DNA of 64,000 nt from Planococcus sp. MB-3u-03 (GTDB lineage Bacteria; Bacillota; Bacilli; Bacillales_A; Planococcaceae). The notes under the pieces are model-generated. The model was not told the origin of the DNA. It searched no databases and worked only from the letters and a program-made list of their open reading frames with translations. Shown piece after piece: positions 8,593-18,402 of this stretch. The translations under genes and the position numbers were made by a program. The stretch lies in assembly GCF_002833405.1 (NCBI RefSeq), contig NZ_CP025135.1, positions 2,213,501 to 2,277,500 of the forward strand, given 5' to 3'. Each line of letters opens with the position of its first letter. Positions within the stretch are counted from its first letter, which is position 1.

Positions 8593-9798
8593 TTATTGAA
8601 GATTTTTTAGTACTTTCGATAATGGATAAATGCCAATGCTCTGAATGGCGAGCGACAGCAAAATCACCGCAAATGCCAGGGAAATCAGCACCTGGTCTTG
8701 CCCAGAAGCCGTTTCTTCGAGCCATAGCAACAGTGCGACGGACATGGCGCCTTTGATTCCTGACCAAGCAGTTAAGGTAATCGTCGAAAAATCATTATTG
8801 AATTCATGCCGCCATTTAGGAACTCCGTAAATGAACAGCGCGATGACGAGGAAGCGGACGATGATGGCCAATAGGAAAATGACGATTGCAAACCACCAGC
8901 CTGAAAAAGCCAGATACTCTGCACCGCGTATGCCGATCAGCAAAAACAGCACCGCCAATAAAATCGGGGTGACGATATCCCAGAAACCGTCCAGTGACTG
9001 AGGGAGTGTGTCTTCCTTGATATCCTTGCCCATTTCATAAGCGACGAATATTCCGGCTGCCACTGTCGCAAGCACGCCCGATACCCCGATGGCTTCACCG
9101 ATATAAAAAGCGCCATAAGCTCCGATGACGCTCAGCATGACATGATATTTTTTATCCTGGGTGAAACGGATCGTCTTGCTCATCAACCAGCCGATAGCGA
9201 TTCCGAGCATAACTCCGCCTAGCGAAACAAGCAGCAATTCCGAAACGAATTTGCCTACTGAAAAGCCGTTTCCGGTTTGATACATCGTCAAAAAAATCGT
9301 GAAAAAGACAATGCTCGTCCCGTCGTTGATCATCGACTCCCCTTCGACCACATCTGCAATCTGTTCTGCACCGCTGCTTTCTTTTAAAATGGCAGTCACC
9401 GATACCGGATCAGTCGGCGTCAGAATAGCCGCCAGCAGAAAAGCCGCCGTGAGAGACAGGCTAGTAAACATCCCTCCTGCGAAATAAATGGACAAGCCAA
9501 GCAATATGACAGTGAGAATAAGACCAATCGTGCTCAAACTGACTATGATGCCGATGTTTTGCTTTAACTGCTTCAAAGGAAATTGATAAGCCGAGGTAAA
9601 CAACATCGCCGGCAAGAAAACATTGAAGATGATGTCTTTTGAAATATTGAATTCATCGAAATACGGAATAAATGAAAGTCCCAAACCAATCACCACCAGC
9701 ACGACCGGTACCGGGAAAAAATTCTTTTTGATATCGATCGTATAGACGATATAGCCGATGATCAGCAAGACTAATAATTGATGCGTCATCATATCCAA
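8593..9798 (-). CDS. CPA1-family Na+(K+)/H+ antiporter
   Basis: A 401-residue protein with about twelve membrane helices. The hallmark TPTDPVSVTAIL (about residues 129-140) carries the Asp that binds the cation in NhaP/NHE-type exchangers, and ESMINDGTSIVFF is the second conserved Asp motif. It should exchange cytoplasmic Na+ or K+ for protons and so help pH and salt tolerance. It lies between the YitT-type gene and prfB, a position not occupied by an antiporter in Bacillus subtilis. There is no long C-terminal regulatory domain. The ion preference cannot be read from sequence. Confidence 0.82.
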   Translation of the reverse strand: MDMMTHQLLVLLIIGYIVYTIDIKKNFFPVPVVLVVIGLGLSFIPYFDEFNISKDIIFNVFLPAMLFTSAYQFPLKQLKQNIGIIVSLSTIGLILTVILLGLSIYFAGGMFTSLSLTAAFLLAAILTPTDPVSVTAILKESSGAEQIADVVEGESMINDGTSIVFFTIFLTMYQTGNGFSVGKFVSELLLVSLGGVMLGIAIGWLMSKTIRFTQDKKYHVMLSVIGAYGAFYIGEAIGVSGVLATVAAGIFVAYEMGKDIKEDTLPQSLDGFWDIVTPILLAVLFLLIGIRGAEYLAFSGWWFAIVIFLLAIIVRFLVIALFIYGVPKWRHEFNNDFSTITLTAWSGIKGAMSVALLLWLEETASGQDQVLISLAFAVILLSLAIQSIGIYPLSKVLKNLQ

Positions 9799-9856
9799 CA
9801 GCTCCTTGGCAATTTAAACTCTCTCTTCTTCTATTGCCGTTTTGGAATCGAAAAAA

Positions 9857-9897
9857 CCCCCGAAGCCGCCACTCTTTTGAGTAGTTGCTATCGGGGG
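9857..9897 (-). terminator. Terminator of prfB
   Basis: CCCCCGA/TCGGGGG arms with an inner CTC-TTTT-GAG stem, followed on the minus strand by six Ts. Confidence 0.8.
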
Positions 9898-9931
9898 TGT
9901 TTGTTTTTTGAAAACTAATAGAGTTTTTAGC

Positions 9932-11036
9932 TTATTGCATTTTCGAACGCAGCATGGCGTGGATGAATCCATCCAGATCGCCATCCATGACGGCCTGGAG
10001 ATTTCCTGTCTCGTAGTTCGTCCGGTGGTCCTTAACCATGGAATACGGGTGGAAAACATAAGAACGGATTTGGCTACCCCAGCCGATTTCTTTTTGTTCG
10101 CCGCGGATTTCCAGCAATTCCTTTTCCTGCTCTTCGATCTTCAATGCATAGAGTTTCGCTTTCAGCATTTGCATCGCTTTTTCGCGGTTTTTGATCTGTG
10201 AACGCTCCTGTTGGCACGTCACCACGGCACCGGTCGGCAAGTGGGTGATCCGGACAGCAGAGTCTGTCGTATTGATGTGCTGTCCACCCGCGCCGCTTGC
10301 ACGGTAGGTATCGACTTTCAGATCTTCGGTGCGGATATCGATTTCGATTTCGCCCGTAAATTCCGGCATCACTTCACACGACACAAACGATGTGTGGCGG
10401 CGACCTGAGGAATCGAAAGGCGAAATACGGACCAAGCGATGGACGCCTTTTTCAGCTTTCAAATAGCCGTAAGCATTATGGCCTTTGATGCCGAGTGTCA
10501 CCGATTTGACGCCGGCTTCGTCTCCCGCCAGATAATCCAAAGTCTCCACTTTGAATCCGCGTTTCTCAGCCCAGCGCGTATACATACGCAAGAGCATCGA
10601 ACACCAATCCTGGGATTCCGTTCCGCCAGCACCTGGATGCAATTCCAATATGGCATTGTTTTTATCGTATTCTTCACTTAATAGAAGCTCCAACTCGAAA
10701 GCGTTCAAGTCTTTAAGAAACTGCTTCAGCTCCCCGCTCACTTCTTCATGAAGCTCCTCATCCGGCTCTTCGCGTAAAAGTTCGAGTGTCATTTCCATAT
10801 TCTCTTGATCTTCTTCGAACTTGCGGTAACGATTGACTGTATCTTTTAATGCATTCACTTCGGAAATGACCACTTGCGCTTCTTCTTGGTTATTCCAGAA
10901 ATTTGGGTCGATCATTCTCTCATCCAATTCCTGTATACGTGCCTCTTTGTTTTCTAAGTCAAAGAGACCCCCTGAAGTCCGCCAGTTTTTCGGCTGTTTT
11001 GTCGAGCTCGTTGCGAATATCCGCTAATTCCATCAT
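9932..11036 (-). CDS. prfB: Peptide chain release factor 2, expressed through a programmed +1 frameshift
   Basis: RF2 releases peptides at UGA and UAA. A short first frame starts at 11036 ([18 protein letters not shown]) behind AGGAGGAAC and stops at TGA 10959-10961. A +1 slip at CTT-TGA-C joins it to the main frame ([18 protein letters not shown]). The main frame carries the recognition tripeptide SPF ([12 protein letters not shown]) and the catalytic GGQ ([10 protein letters not shown]). Full length is about 367 residues, normal for RF2. This shift is the family's known autoregulation and should not be confused with the sequencing-type lesions elsewhere. It lies downstream of secA, as in Bacillus. 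Confidence 0.95.
10958..10973 (-). promoter_or_regulatory. RF2 programmed frameshift signal
   Basis: On the minus strand AGGGGGT lies 2 bases before CTT TGA C. The internal Shine-Dalgarno pushes the ribosome +1 at the in-frame UGA when RF2 is scarce. Confidence 0.95.
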
Positions 11037-11059
11037 ATAAAGTTCCTCCTCATAATAAT

Positions 11060-11083
11060 GCCGAAGAGCTTTTGCTCTTCGGC
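11060..11083 (-). terminator. Hairpin between secA and prfB
   Basis: A perfect 10-bp stem (GCCGAAGAGC/GCTCTTCGGC) with a four-A loop lies just after secA. The tail is only ATTATTATG, so it may attenuate rather than stop transcription before prfB. Confidence 0.6.
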
Positions 11084-11096
11084 CATAAACACTTGT

Positions 11097-13613
11097 TTAC
11101 GAAGCTGCTCCGTGGCAGTTCTTGAATTTCTTGCCGCTACCGCATGGGCACAGGTCATTGCGACCGACTTCCATTTCCCGGCGGGCCGGCTCTTTCTTCT
11201 TGCGTGGTGCTTCGCCCCCTTCTTTCGGGTTGACGGCTTGCCCTTTCGCCACTTCTTCGCGTTCGAGATTGTTCTTGATTTCCGCTTTCATGGCGTATTT
11301 CGCCACGTCGTCTTCAATCGCCTCGATCATCGCTTCGAACATAGCAAAGCCTTCGTTCTGGTATTCGCGAAGCGGGTCATTCTGGCCGTATGCACGCAAG
11401 TGAATCCCTTGTCTCAATTGGTCCATCGCATCGATATGGTCGATCCATTTCGTATCGATCGAACGCAACAGGACGACTTTCTCGAATTCACGCATGCGGT
11501 CAGGCGTCATTTCAACTTCTTTTTCATCATAATGCGCTGTTACCTTGCTGCGCACAAATTCGATGATCTGGTCTTGCGTTTTGCCTTCCAGATCTTGTTC
11601 AGTGATCGTATCTTCCGGCAGGAGATTAGCAGAAATCACTTCCGTCAACGACTTCAAGTGCCACTCTTCCGGCTTCTCTGCTGTTGTATAGCTTGCGACC
11701 ATGCGGCCGATCGAGCTGTCGATCATATTGTCGACAAGTTCGCGCATATTATCGGTCTCGAGCACTTCCATACGCTCTTTATAGATGATTTCACGTTGTT
11801 CACGCAACACATCATCATATTGCAAAAGGCGTTTCCGTGCATCGAAGTTATTGCCTTCCACCCGCTTTTGGGCAGATTCGACAGAACGCGTCACCATGCG
11901 TGATTGCAGCGGCTGGGAATCGTCCATCCCCAGTTTGCCCATCATATTGCGCATGGAATCCGAACCGAAGCGGCGCATCAGATCATCTTCAAGCGAAAGA
12001 TAGAATTGCGTCACGCCGGGATCTCCCTGGCGTCCGGAACGCCCGCGCAACTGGTTATCGATGCGGCGGGATTCGTGGCGTTCGGTACCGATGACCGCGA
12101 GTCCGCCTGCTTCGATGACGCCTTCACCCAATTTGATGTCCGTTCCGCGACCCGCCATATTCGTGGCAATCGTCACAGCGCCTTTTTGGCCGGCATCCAG
12201 GATGATTTCAGCTTCGTGTGCGTGGTTCTTCGCGTTCAAGACCGAATGCTTAATGCCTTTTTTGGTCAAATACGCGGAAATGATTTCGGACGTTTCAATC
12301 GCTACGGTACCGACAAGGACCGGCTGGCCATTTTTATGGCGCTCGATAATGTCTTCGGAAACCGCTTTGTACTTGCCTTCGGTTGTCGCATAGATCAAAT
12401 CGACACGGTCATCACGGATGATCGGCTTGTTCGTCGGAATGGAGATGACGTTCATATTGTAGATATTGCGGAACTCTTCTTCTTCCGTTTTCGCTGTACC
12501 GGTCATACCTGACAATTTCTCATATTTACGGAAATAGTTCTGGAACGTGATCGTCGCCATCGTCATCGATTCGTTCTGGACTTCGAGGCCTTCCTTAGCT
12601 TCAATCGCCTGGTGAAGCCCGTCCGAATAGCGGCGGCCTTTCATAAGGCGGCCGGTGAATTGGTCGACAATGACCACTTCGCCGTCCTGCACGACATAGT
12701 CCACATCTTTTTGCATCGTGACATGTGCTTTTAGCGATTGGTTGATCGCATGATTCAAGCGCACATGGGTTAAATCGAACAAGTTGTCGACGCTGAAAGC
12801 TTTCTCGACTTTCTCAATGCCTTCTTCAGTCAGCACGACACTTTTCGTCGTTTCATCATAAGCGTAATCTGAGTCTTTTTGCAGCAGTCTACCGAACGCA
12901 TTCGCCTGCATGTAAAGTTGTGCAGACTTTGCCGCCTGGCCTGAAATGATCAAAGGCGTCCGTGCTTCATCGATCAAGATTGAATCGACCTCATCGATCA
13001 CGGCAAAATGAAGCGGGCGCTGGACCATGTCTTCTTTATAAAGCACCATATTATCGCGCAAATAATCGAAGCCAAGCTCGTTGTTCGTGCTATAGGTAAT
13101 GTCCGCCTGGTAAGCTTCGCGTTTTTGTTCTTTCGTCAGACTGTTGACGTTGAGTCCAACTGTCAGGCCGAGCCAGTTATACAATTGGCCCATTTCTTCC
13201 GCATCGCGGCTCGCCAAGTATTCGTTGACGGTCACGACATGGACGCCTTTTTTCGTGATGGCATTCAAATAGACGGCCATCGTCGAAGTCAAAGTTTTAC
13301 CTTCACCGGTTTTCATCTCGGAAATATTCCCTTGATGAAGCGATGCGGCCCCCATGATCTGGACGCGGAATGGATACATTCCAAGTACACGCTTCGATGC
13401 CTCGCGCACTGTCGCAAATGCCTCAGGCAGCATGTCGTCGAGTGACTCGCCTTGTTCGAAGCGCGAGGTCAATTCGGCTGTTTTTGCTTTTAGGGCTTCG
13501 TCTGTCTTGGCCGTATACTCATCGGCCAGTGCTTCCACCTGGTCTGACACTTTTTCCAATCGTTTTAAATCCCGTTTGTTCGGGTCAAATACTTTATTCA
13601 ATACTCCAAGCAT
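11097..13613 (-). CDS. secA: SecA preprotein translocase ATPase
   Basis: An 838-residue motor that pushes preproteins through SecYEG. It shows Walker A MKTGEGKT (about 102-109), the DEAD-type Walker [15 protein letters not shown] (about 207-220), the motif [16 protein letters not shown] and the arginine-finger region [13 protein letters not shown]. It ends in a SEC-C zinc motif [13 protein letters not shown] near the C terminus, used for SecB or ribosome contact. Length and gene order (hpf upstream, prfB downstream) match Bacillus. The frame is intact throughout, showing that sequence quality is good in this stretch. Confidence 0.97.
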   Translation of the reverse strand: MLGVLNKVFDPNKRDLKRLEKVSDQVEALADEYTAKTDEALKAKTAELTSRFEQGESLDDMLPEAFATVREASKRVLGMYPFRVQIMGAASLHQGNISEMKTGEGKTLTSTMAVYLNAITKKGVHVVTVNEYLASRDAEEMGQLYNWLGLTVGLNVNSLTKEQKREAYQADITYSTNNELGFDYLRDNMVLYKEDMVQRPLHFAVIDEVDSILIDEARTPLIISGQAAKSAQLYMQANAFGRLLQKDSDYAYDETTKSVVLTEEGIEKVEKAFSVDNLFDLTHVRLNHAINQSLKAHVTMQKDVDYVVQDGEVVIVDQFTGRLMKGRRYSDGLHQAIEAKEGLEVQNESMTMATITFQNYFRKYEKLSGMTGTAKTEEEEFRNIYNMNVISIPTNKPIIRDDRVDLIYATTEGKYKAVSEDIIERHKNGQPVLVGTVAIETSEIISAYLTKKGIKHSVLNAKNHAHEAEIILDAGQKGAVTIATNMAGRGTDIKLGEGVIEAGGLAVIGTERHESRRIDNQLRGRSGRQGDPGVTQFYLSLEDDLMRRFGSDSMRNMMGKLGMDDSQPLQSRMVTRSVESAQKRVEGNNFDARKRLLQYDDVLREQREIIYKERMEVLETDNMRELVDNMIDSSIGRMVASYTTAEKPEEWHLKSLTEVISANLLPEDTITEQDLEGKTQDQIIEFVRSKVTAHYDEKEVEMTPDRMREFEKVVLLRSIDTKWIDHIDAMDQLRQGIHLRAYGQNDPLREYQNEGFAMFEAMIEAIEDDVAKYAMKAEIKNNLEREEVAKGQAVNPKEGGEAPRKKKEPARREMEVGRNDLCPCGSGKKFKNCHGAAS

Positions 13614-13876
13614 GTTTAACCGCTCCCTGCATGGCGATTCCGGCTGAAGACAGCATAGAAACCGCTATTGCTCATATTTTCATTCTTTGGGTTTATCTTA
13701 ATCATATGCAGCATTTTCAAAAAAAATCTCACCATTCATTTTAACACTGCACTATAAAGCGTGCAAACAATGCATTTTCCGCCAATTCACAAAATCATGC
13801 TAAAAACAACCGATATTTGATACAGCTCCATGCAAGTAGAGATTCTGGAAGCGTATACGTAAATCATTGCATAACA

Positions 13877-13902
13877 AAAGCCTCCCGTTACAGGAGGCTT
13901 TT
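13877..13902 (-). terminator. Terminator of hpf
   Basis: AAAGCCTCC/GGAGGCTTT hairpin with flanking A and T runs, just after the hpf stop. Confidence 0.8.
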
Positions 13903-13906
13903 GTTG

Positions 13907-14476
13907 TTATGAAGTTGTCTCGATCAATCCGTATGAACCGTCTTTTCGTTTGTAGACGATGTTCGTGCCGTTTGATTCAGCGTCTGTGAAGACGAAGAAA
14001 CTGTGGCCGAGCATATTCATCTGAAGAACCGCTTCTTCCTCGTCCATCGGTTTCAAGTCGAATTGTTTCGTACGGACGATTTTCAAATCTTCTTCGTCAT
14101 CCGATTCCGCAGCACCGTTGTTTTGCGCCTCGCTTTCGGCTTGTGCAAAAGCAAGGCCCATTCCTTCACGATCACGGAATTTGCGGTTGACTTTCGTTTT
14201 ATATTTGCAGATTTGACGCTCCAGTTTTGAAACGATCAAATCGATCGCCGCATAGAGATCATCGTGCCGTTCTTCAGCACGTAGTGTTAGGTTTTTCATC
14301 GGAATTGTAACTTCCACTTTTGTTTGGTTATGGTTATACGTTTTCAAATTGACCATCGCTGTTGCATTCGCTCCATCGGTGAAGTAGCGTTCGATTTTCT
14401 CTACCTTCTTCTCGATGTGTTCGCGTATTGCGGGAGTTACCTCAATATTCTCGCCTCTGATGTTGAATTGCAGCAT
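13907..14476 (-). CDS. hpf: Long-form ribosome hibernation promoting factor
   Basis: A 189-residue protein. The N-terminal S30AE domain (residues 1-100, opening MLQFNIRGENIEVTPAIREH) binds the 30S subunit, and the C-terminal dimerisation domain (about 130-186, with VRTKQFDLKPMDEEEAVLQM) makes 100S ribosome dimers in stationary phase. A linker rich in Ala and acidic residues separates the two. The order secA-hpf is conserved in Firmicutes. A sigma-B-like promoter (14519-14544) lies upstream, in line with stress control of its Bacillus counterpart YvyD. Confidence 0.93.
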   Translation of the reverse strand: MLQFNIRGENIEVTPAIREHIEKKVEKIERYFTDGANATAMVNLKTYNHNQTKVEVTIPMKNLTLRAEERHDDLYAAIDLIVSKLERQICKYKTKVNRKFRDREGMGLAFAQAESEAQNNGAAESDDEEDLKIVRTKQFDLKPMDEEEAVLQMNMLGHSFFVFTDAESNGTNIVYKRKDGSYGLIETTS

Positions 14477-14518
14477 GTGAACTCCTCCTTCTGTTTTGCT
14501 ATCTATCTATTTCTAGTT

Positions 14519-14544
14519 GTTCCCTTCGGAATCCTTCTTGAAAC
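14519..14544 (-). promoter_or_regulatory. Candidate sigma-B promoter of hpf
   Basis: On the minus strand GTTTCA, 14 bases, then GGGAAC, against the GTTTAA-N12-15-GGGTAT consensus, about 45 bases before the start codon. Confidence 0.5.
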
Positions 14545-14602
14545 GTAAAAAGTTTCAGCACTGTAGTAAAAAGGTAAACTATGTGACAAGGAGATGAAGC
14601 CA

Positions 14603-15310
14603 ATGTTTACAAATAAAACAATCGTAGTGACTGGTGCCGCACAAGGCATCGGGAAAACCGTAGCACAATATTTCCAAAAAGAAGGCGCAAACGTCATCGG
14701 CTTGGATATTGAAGAAGTCGAGATCGACGGAGTGGAATACCGCCGTTGCGATGTTGGGAGTTTTTCGGAAGTCGAACAGGTCTTTTCCGACATCCACAAA
14801 GCGCATGGCAGCATCCATGTGCTGATCAACAATGCCGGGGTTTCGGAATTCACGCCGCTTTGGGAGTTGACGGAAGAAGATTGGGACCGCGTGCTCAATA
14901 CAAATTTGAAAAGCGTCTTTATCTGCAGCCGTGAAGCTGCCCGCTATATGGACGAAGACATCCGGTCCATCGTCAATATGTCATCGACAAGAGCATTCAT
15001 GTCTGAACAAGGGACGGAAAGCTACTCTGCATCCAAAGGCGGGATTTTTGCGCTCAGCCATTCGCTCGCAGCAAGTCTTCATACACAAGGCATCCGCGTC
15101 AATTCCATCGCTCCGGGCTGGATACATACCGGCGACCGAGACGAACTGCGCAAAGTCGACCATGAGCAGCACTGGAGCGGCCGTGTCGGAACAACGGACG
15201 ATATCGCCAGAGCGTGCCTGTTCTTGTCGAATCCGGACAATTCTTTCATTACCGGGGAATGTTTGACGATTGACGGGGGCATGACGCGCAAGATGATTTA
15301 TGAACATTAA
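14603..15310 (+). CDS. Short-chain dehydrogenase/reductase
   Basis: A classical SDR of 235 residues. It has the cofactor loop TGAAQGIG near the N terminus, the NNAG motif (LINNAGVSEF), the catalytic Ser in VNMSSTRAF, the YSASK Tyr/Lys pair, and the C-terminal ITGECLTIDGGM common to this family. It uses NAD(P)H on an unknown alcohol or ketone. The ATG at 14603 is preferred: AAGGAG lies 9 bases upstream, whereas an ATG at 14594 sits inside that ribosome site. It stands alone between hpf and comFC, where Bacillus subtilis has flagellar genes, and has its own terminator. Confidence 0.8.
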   Translation: MFTNKTIVVTGAAQGIGKTVAQYFQKEGANVIGLDIEEVEIDGVEYRRCDVGSFSEVEQVFSDIHKAHGSIHVLINNAGVSEFTPLWELTEEDWDRVLNTNLKSVFICSREAARYMDEDIRSIVNMSSTRAFMSEQGTESYSASKGGIFALSHSLAASLHTQGIRVNSIAPGWIHTGDRDELRKVDHEQHWSGRVGTTDDIARACLFLSNPDNSFITGECLTIDGGMTRKMIYEH

Positions 15311-15314
15311 GACA

Positions 15315-15335
15315 AACGGCTGCTATGCAGCCGTT
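15315..15335 (+). terminator. Terminator of the SDR gene
   Basis: AACGGCTGC-TAT-GCAGCCGTT followed by a seven-T tract. Confidence 0.85.
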
Positions 15336-15371
15336 TTTTTAATTGCCTAGGCGGCAGTCGCTTTTTCAAGC

Positions 15372-16031
15372 TTAGGCGCGGATCAAGGTGAGTATGCGGA
15401 TCGATTCTGCACCCGCTTCCTGCAAAGTTTTTGCTGCCTGCCGCATGGTGGTGCCTGTCGTATAAAGATCATCCACCAGCACCAGCTGTTTCGGGACCGC
15501 TTCCCCGTTCAGTCGAAACAATTGTTTTGTCGCCATCCGTTCCTGGCGTGTTTTCTCCCCCAAAGTTTCGCCGCATTTCTCGAGCAGATGCCGGTACGGA
15601 ACACCTGCCGCTAGCAGTAATTGATCCACTTGCGAAAAGCTCCGTTCGCGGAGCTTTTCGTCATTCATCGGAATCGGTACGACCACCGCCCGCTCGTGCG
15701 ACAAGGTTTCCCTCAAATCCTTCGCAAATACTTGAGCCAATAAGACATCTTTTAAAAACTTGTATTGGTGAAACCAGTCTTTCATCGCGTCGTTGTAGCG
15801 GTAAAGGCTTTTTCCTGAGTGGATGAGATCCCGGTAGCCGTGCTCTTCCCAATAATGGCAATCGCGGCATATCGCCTCGCCTTCCTTTCCGCAAAATTTG
15901 CAGCCTGGCCCGATGATCTTCGAAAATCCATTCCGGCATGGCTGGCACACCAATTCTGGAGGTTCGTAGAGGAAAATACCGCACCACGAGGGGACAAAGC
16001 GCAATGCTTGGTCGCATAAACAGCAGTTCAT
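15372..16031 (-). CDS. comFC: ComFC, competence phosphoribosyltransferase-like protein
   Basis: A 219-residue protein. The N-terminal region has four Cys pairs (CCLC, CQPC, CKFC, CRDC) expected to bind zinc. The C-terminal half is a phosphoribosyltransferase fold with the PRPP-type loop VLVDDLYTTGTTM. ComFC is needed for uptake of single-stranded DNA during transformation; its enzymatic activity is unproven. Its ATG overlaps the end of comFA (ATGA), so the two are coupled. comFB, present between them in Bacillus subtilis, is missing here. Confidence 0.9.
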   Translation of the reverse strand: MNCCLCDQALRFVPSWCGIFLYEPPELVCQPCRNGFSKIIGPGCKFCGKEGEAICRDCHYWEEHGYRDLIHSGKSLYRYNDAMKDWFHQYKFLKDVLLAQVFAKDLRETLSHERAVVVPIPMNDEKLRERSFSQVDQLLLAAGVPYRHLLEKCGETLGEKTRQERMATKQLFRLNGEAVPKQLVLVDDLYTTGTTMRQAAKTLQEAGAESIRILTLIRA

Positions 16032-17356
16032 GCTTTTCCCTCCTTGTTATAGAAGAGGATTTCCTGCCTCGCCGCATCCATTTGCCTGGTGATACCATTG
16101 TGGAAAAAGATGACTTCTCCAGAAGGATCTTTTGCGCTTCGCCCGACCCGCCCTGCAATTTGAATAAGCGCTGCGCGGTCGAATATTCGGTGGTCGGCCC
16201 CGACGACGGCAACTTGCAACCGGGGTATAGTGATGCCGCGCTCTAATATGGTGGAGGTGGCAAGACCTGATAAGGCACCTTCCCTCAATTGCATCACTTT
16301 TTCTTTGCGCTGTGGATCTTTCGAATGGACTGCAGCGATTGTGGAATCGATTTTTTGCAGGAGCGGACATGCTTGGTCGATCAACTGAATGGACGGAAAG
16401 AATAGCAGGAACGGCTGCTTTTTCTGAAGCTTGTCTTCTATCCAATTTTTTAATGGAAGAGGAAGCTTGCCTTTTCGGATATGGCGTTCATAATTCCACA
16501 TCGCCCGGTAAGCGGGAACTGGCAGTGGCGCGCCATGATAGCGCCTGAATATATTGGAGTGTTCGGCAACTTGTTTTTGGAGTGTTTTGGATGGGGTGGC
16601 GGAAATGTAGATAACGGGAGCGGACGGCTTGGCGGCTTTTTTCACAGCCCGTTCAAGCGATGGGTCAAGCGAATATGGAAAAGCGTCCGCTTCGTCGACG
16701 AATAGTAAATCGAAGGCTTCCTGAAATCGATACAATTGATGAGTAGTGGCCAGGATGATTTCTCCGTAGCCGGTTTGTTCGGGGCTATCGCCGTAGAGTG
16801 TATGGATGATGGCATCCGGGAATGCCTGCCTGAATCTGGGGGACAGTTCGAGGATAACGTCGGTGCGCGGCGCTGCTACGCAGATGCGCAATCCTTTTTG
16901 CAGCGCTTCGTGGATCGGGGAAAAAAGAATTTCTGTTTTGCCGGCACCGCAGACAGCATACAACAGATGATCCGCTCCTTTTTGGATGCTGTCTGAGATA
17001 GCTTTCGATGCGTTTGCCTGCAGGGGCGTCAGACTGCCGTTCCATCCAAAGGCTCGGGGGCCGGCTTTTGGAATGGACGGAGCTGTCCATAAAACCAATT
17101 CCGTGCAGCTGCTGATGCGCCCCATCTTGATGCACGTCCGGCAATAGCGGCAAACTTGTCCGCATGTTGCACATGGGTAAGGAATCACGTAATCGGGTGA
17201 TGTCTCCAGACACCTTGCACACTCGCCGTCAGCCGATACGCCGCTGACTATTTGCGCGTCGCCTCGATCGATGGCTTCCTGTATGAGTTCTTCCGGGAAC
17301 GGAATGAATTGCTTTGTCCATATTCTCCCTCTTAAAAACGCTTCGATTGCTTGCAT
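16028..17356 (-). CDS. comFA: ComFA, DEAD-box ATPase of DNA uptake
   Basis: A 442-residue superfamily 2 helicase-like ATPase that helps pull DNA through the ComEC channel. An N-terminal four-Cys zinc module (CARC, CATC, CRYCRTC) precedes Walker A AVCGAGKTE, Walker B VDEADAF (a DEAD box), motif III YISATPS and the motif VI region IAGRVGRSAKDPSG. The start at 17356 (MQAIEAFLRGRIW) is chosen for AAGGAGG 6 bases upstream; the frame stays open 24 codons further with no ribosome site. It is coupled to comFC. Confidence 0.9.
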   Translation of the reverse strand: MQAIEAFLRGRIWTKQFIPFPEELIQEAIDRGDAQIVSGVSADGECARCLETSPDYVIPYPCATCGQVCRYCRTCIKMGRISSCTELVLWTAPSIPKAGPRAFGWNGSLTPLQANASKAISDSIQKGADHLLYAVCGAGKTEILFSPIHEALQKGLRICVAAPRTDVILELSPRFRQAFPDAIIHTLYGDSPEQTGYGEIILATTHQLYRFQEAFDLLFVDEADAFPYSLDPSLERAVKKAAKPSAPVIYISATPSKTLQKQVAEHSNIFRRYHGAPLPVPAYRAMWNYERHIRKGKLPLPLKNWIEDKLQKKQPFLLFFPSIQLIDQACPLLQKIDSTIAAVHSKDPQRKEKVMQLREGALSGLATSTILERGITIPRLQVAVVGADHRIFDRAALIQIAGRVGRSAKDPSGEVIFFHNGITRQMDAARQEILFYNKEGKA

Positions 17357-17396
17357 GAATTTCCTCCTTTTTTTATAGCCGAAAGGCCTTGACCGG

Positions 17397-18227
17397 TCAT
17401 TTCTTTGCCCAGCCAAGGCCCATCGCACCCTCTCCTAAATGCGTGCCAATCACCGGACCAAAATGGGAAATCGTGAATTCCACATCCGGGCAGGCAAGTT
17501 CAAGCTCCGCTTTCCATTTCTTCGCTTCTTCCGGCCGGTTGGCATGGATGACCGTCGCTTTAAGCGGTTCTTTACCGCAATCTTTTTTCAATTCTTCAGC
17601 AATGCGGTTCATTGCCTTTTTTCGTGTGCGGATCTTTTCATAAGGAACGATCAGCTTATCCTGGAAATGCAGGAGCGGTTTGATCTGGAGCATGCTGCCG
17701 ACCAAAGCCTGCGCCCCTGACAACCGACCGCCGCGCTGTAGATGGCGAAGGTCTTCCACCATGAAATAAGCACGCAAGGTTTTTTTCATTTCCTCAAGTT
17801 CCGCCAAAATACCTTTGGCATCCATGCCTTGTTCCGCCAGTTCCGCTGCTTTTAGCGCATAGAACCCTTGAACGGCACAAGCGATTTCAGAATCGAATAC
17901 GTGGACATCCAAGCCTTCGGTCATGTCCCCTGCCTGCTTCGACCCAGCCATCGTTCCACTGATTCCGCTCGACAGGTGAATGGCTACCACTTCCTCATGT
18001 TGCCCTGAAAGTTTCTCATATAATGAAATGAACTCACCGACCGGCGGCTGAGAGGTCTTCGGAAGTTCTTCACGCGCTTTCTCGTAAAATTCCACAGTAT
18101 CCAATTCGGTTTCTGCATAGGACTCGGTGCCGAATGTAATCTGCAAAGGCACTACGTGTATGCCTTTATCTTTTGCCTGTTGCTGCGGAATATATGCTGT
18201 GCTGTCTGTCACAATTGCTGTTTTCAT
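17397..18227 (-). CDS. DegV family fatty-acid-binding protein
   Basis: A 276-residue protein opening MKTAIVTDSTAYIP, the DegV N-terminal signature. It also shows IHLSSGISGTM and LRHLQRGGRLSGAQALVG, the conserved lipid-pocket and lid sequences. Members of this family (FakB) hold a fatty acid for phosphorylation by FakA. The ATG at 18227 has GGAGG 10 bases upstream; a TTG two codons earlier is less well spaced. The location between comFA and degU corresponds to yviA in Bacillus subtilis. Confidence 0.87.
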   Translation of the reverse strand: MKTAIVTDSTAYIPQQQAKDKGIHVVPLQITFGTESYAETELDTVEFYEKAREELPKTSQPPVGEFISLYEKLSGQHEEVVAIHLSSGISGTMAGSKQAGDMTEGLDVHVFDSEIACAVQGFYALKAAELAEQGMDAKGILAELEEMKKTLRAYFMVEDLRHLQRGGRLSGAQALVGSMLQIKPLLHFQDKLIVPYEKIRTRKKAMNRIAEELKKDCGKEPLKATVIHANRPEEAKKWKAELELACPDVEFTISHFGPVIGTHLGEGAMGLGWAKK

Positions 18228-18337
18228 TTTCAATCAGCCTCCACTGCTATCTTACCAAAACTCGCCTGCCAATAGACAAAAAATCCGGTCCATTGAAGGA
18301 TCTATTTCCATCATTATTTTAAACTGGCACAAATCCA

Positions 18338-18388
18338 AAAAAGCTTTTCCGGATACAAGCATAAATTTGCCTGCCAGGAAAAGCCTTT
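18338..18388 (-). terminator. Terminator of the lipoprotein gene
   Basis: AAGCTTTTCC and GGAAAAGCCTT arms (one bulge) with a 26-base loop; the minus strand continues into a run of six Ts. Confidence 0.55.
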
Positions 18389-18402
18389 CGTCCAGTTTTC
18401 CA

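Noticed and set aside
10958..10973. prfB interruption as another sequencing error
   Set aside because: The AGGGGG and CTT-TGA-C elements match the conserved programmed frameshift of RF2, so it is functional.
11058..12512. Long plus-strand frames opposite secA
   Set aside because: Shadows of the intact secA frame, with Phe/His-rich, unlikely compositions.
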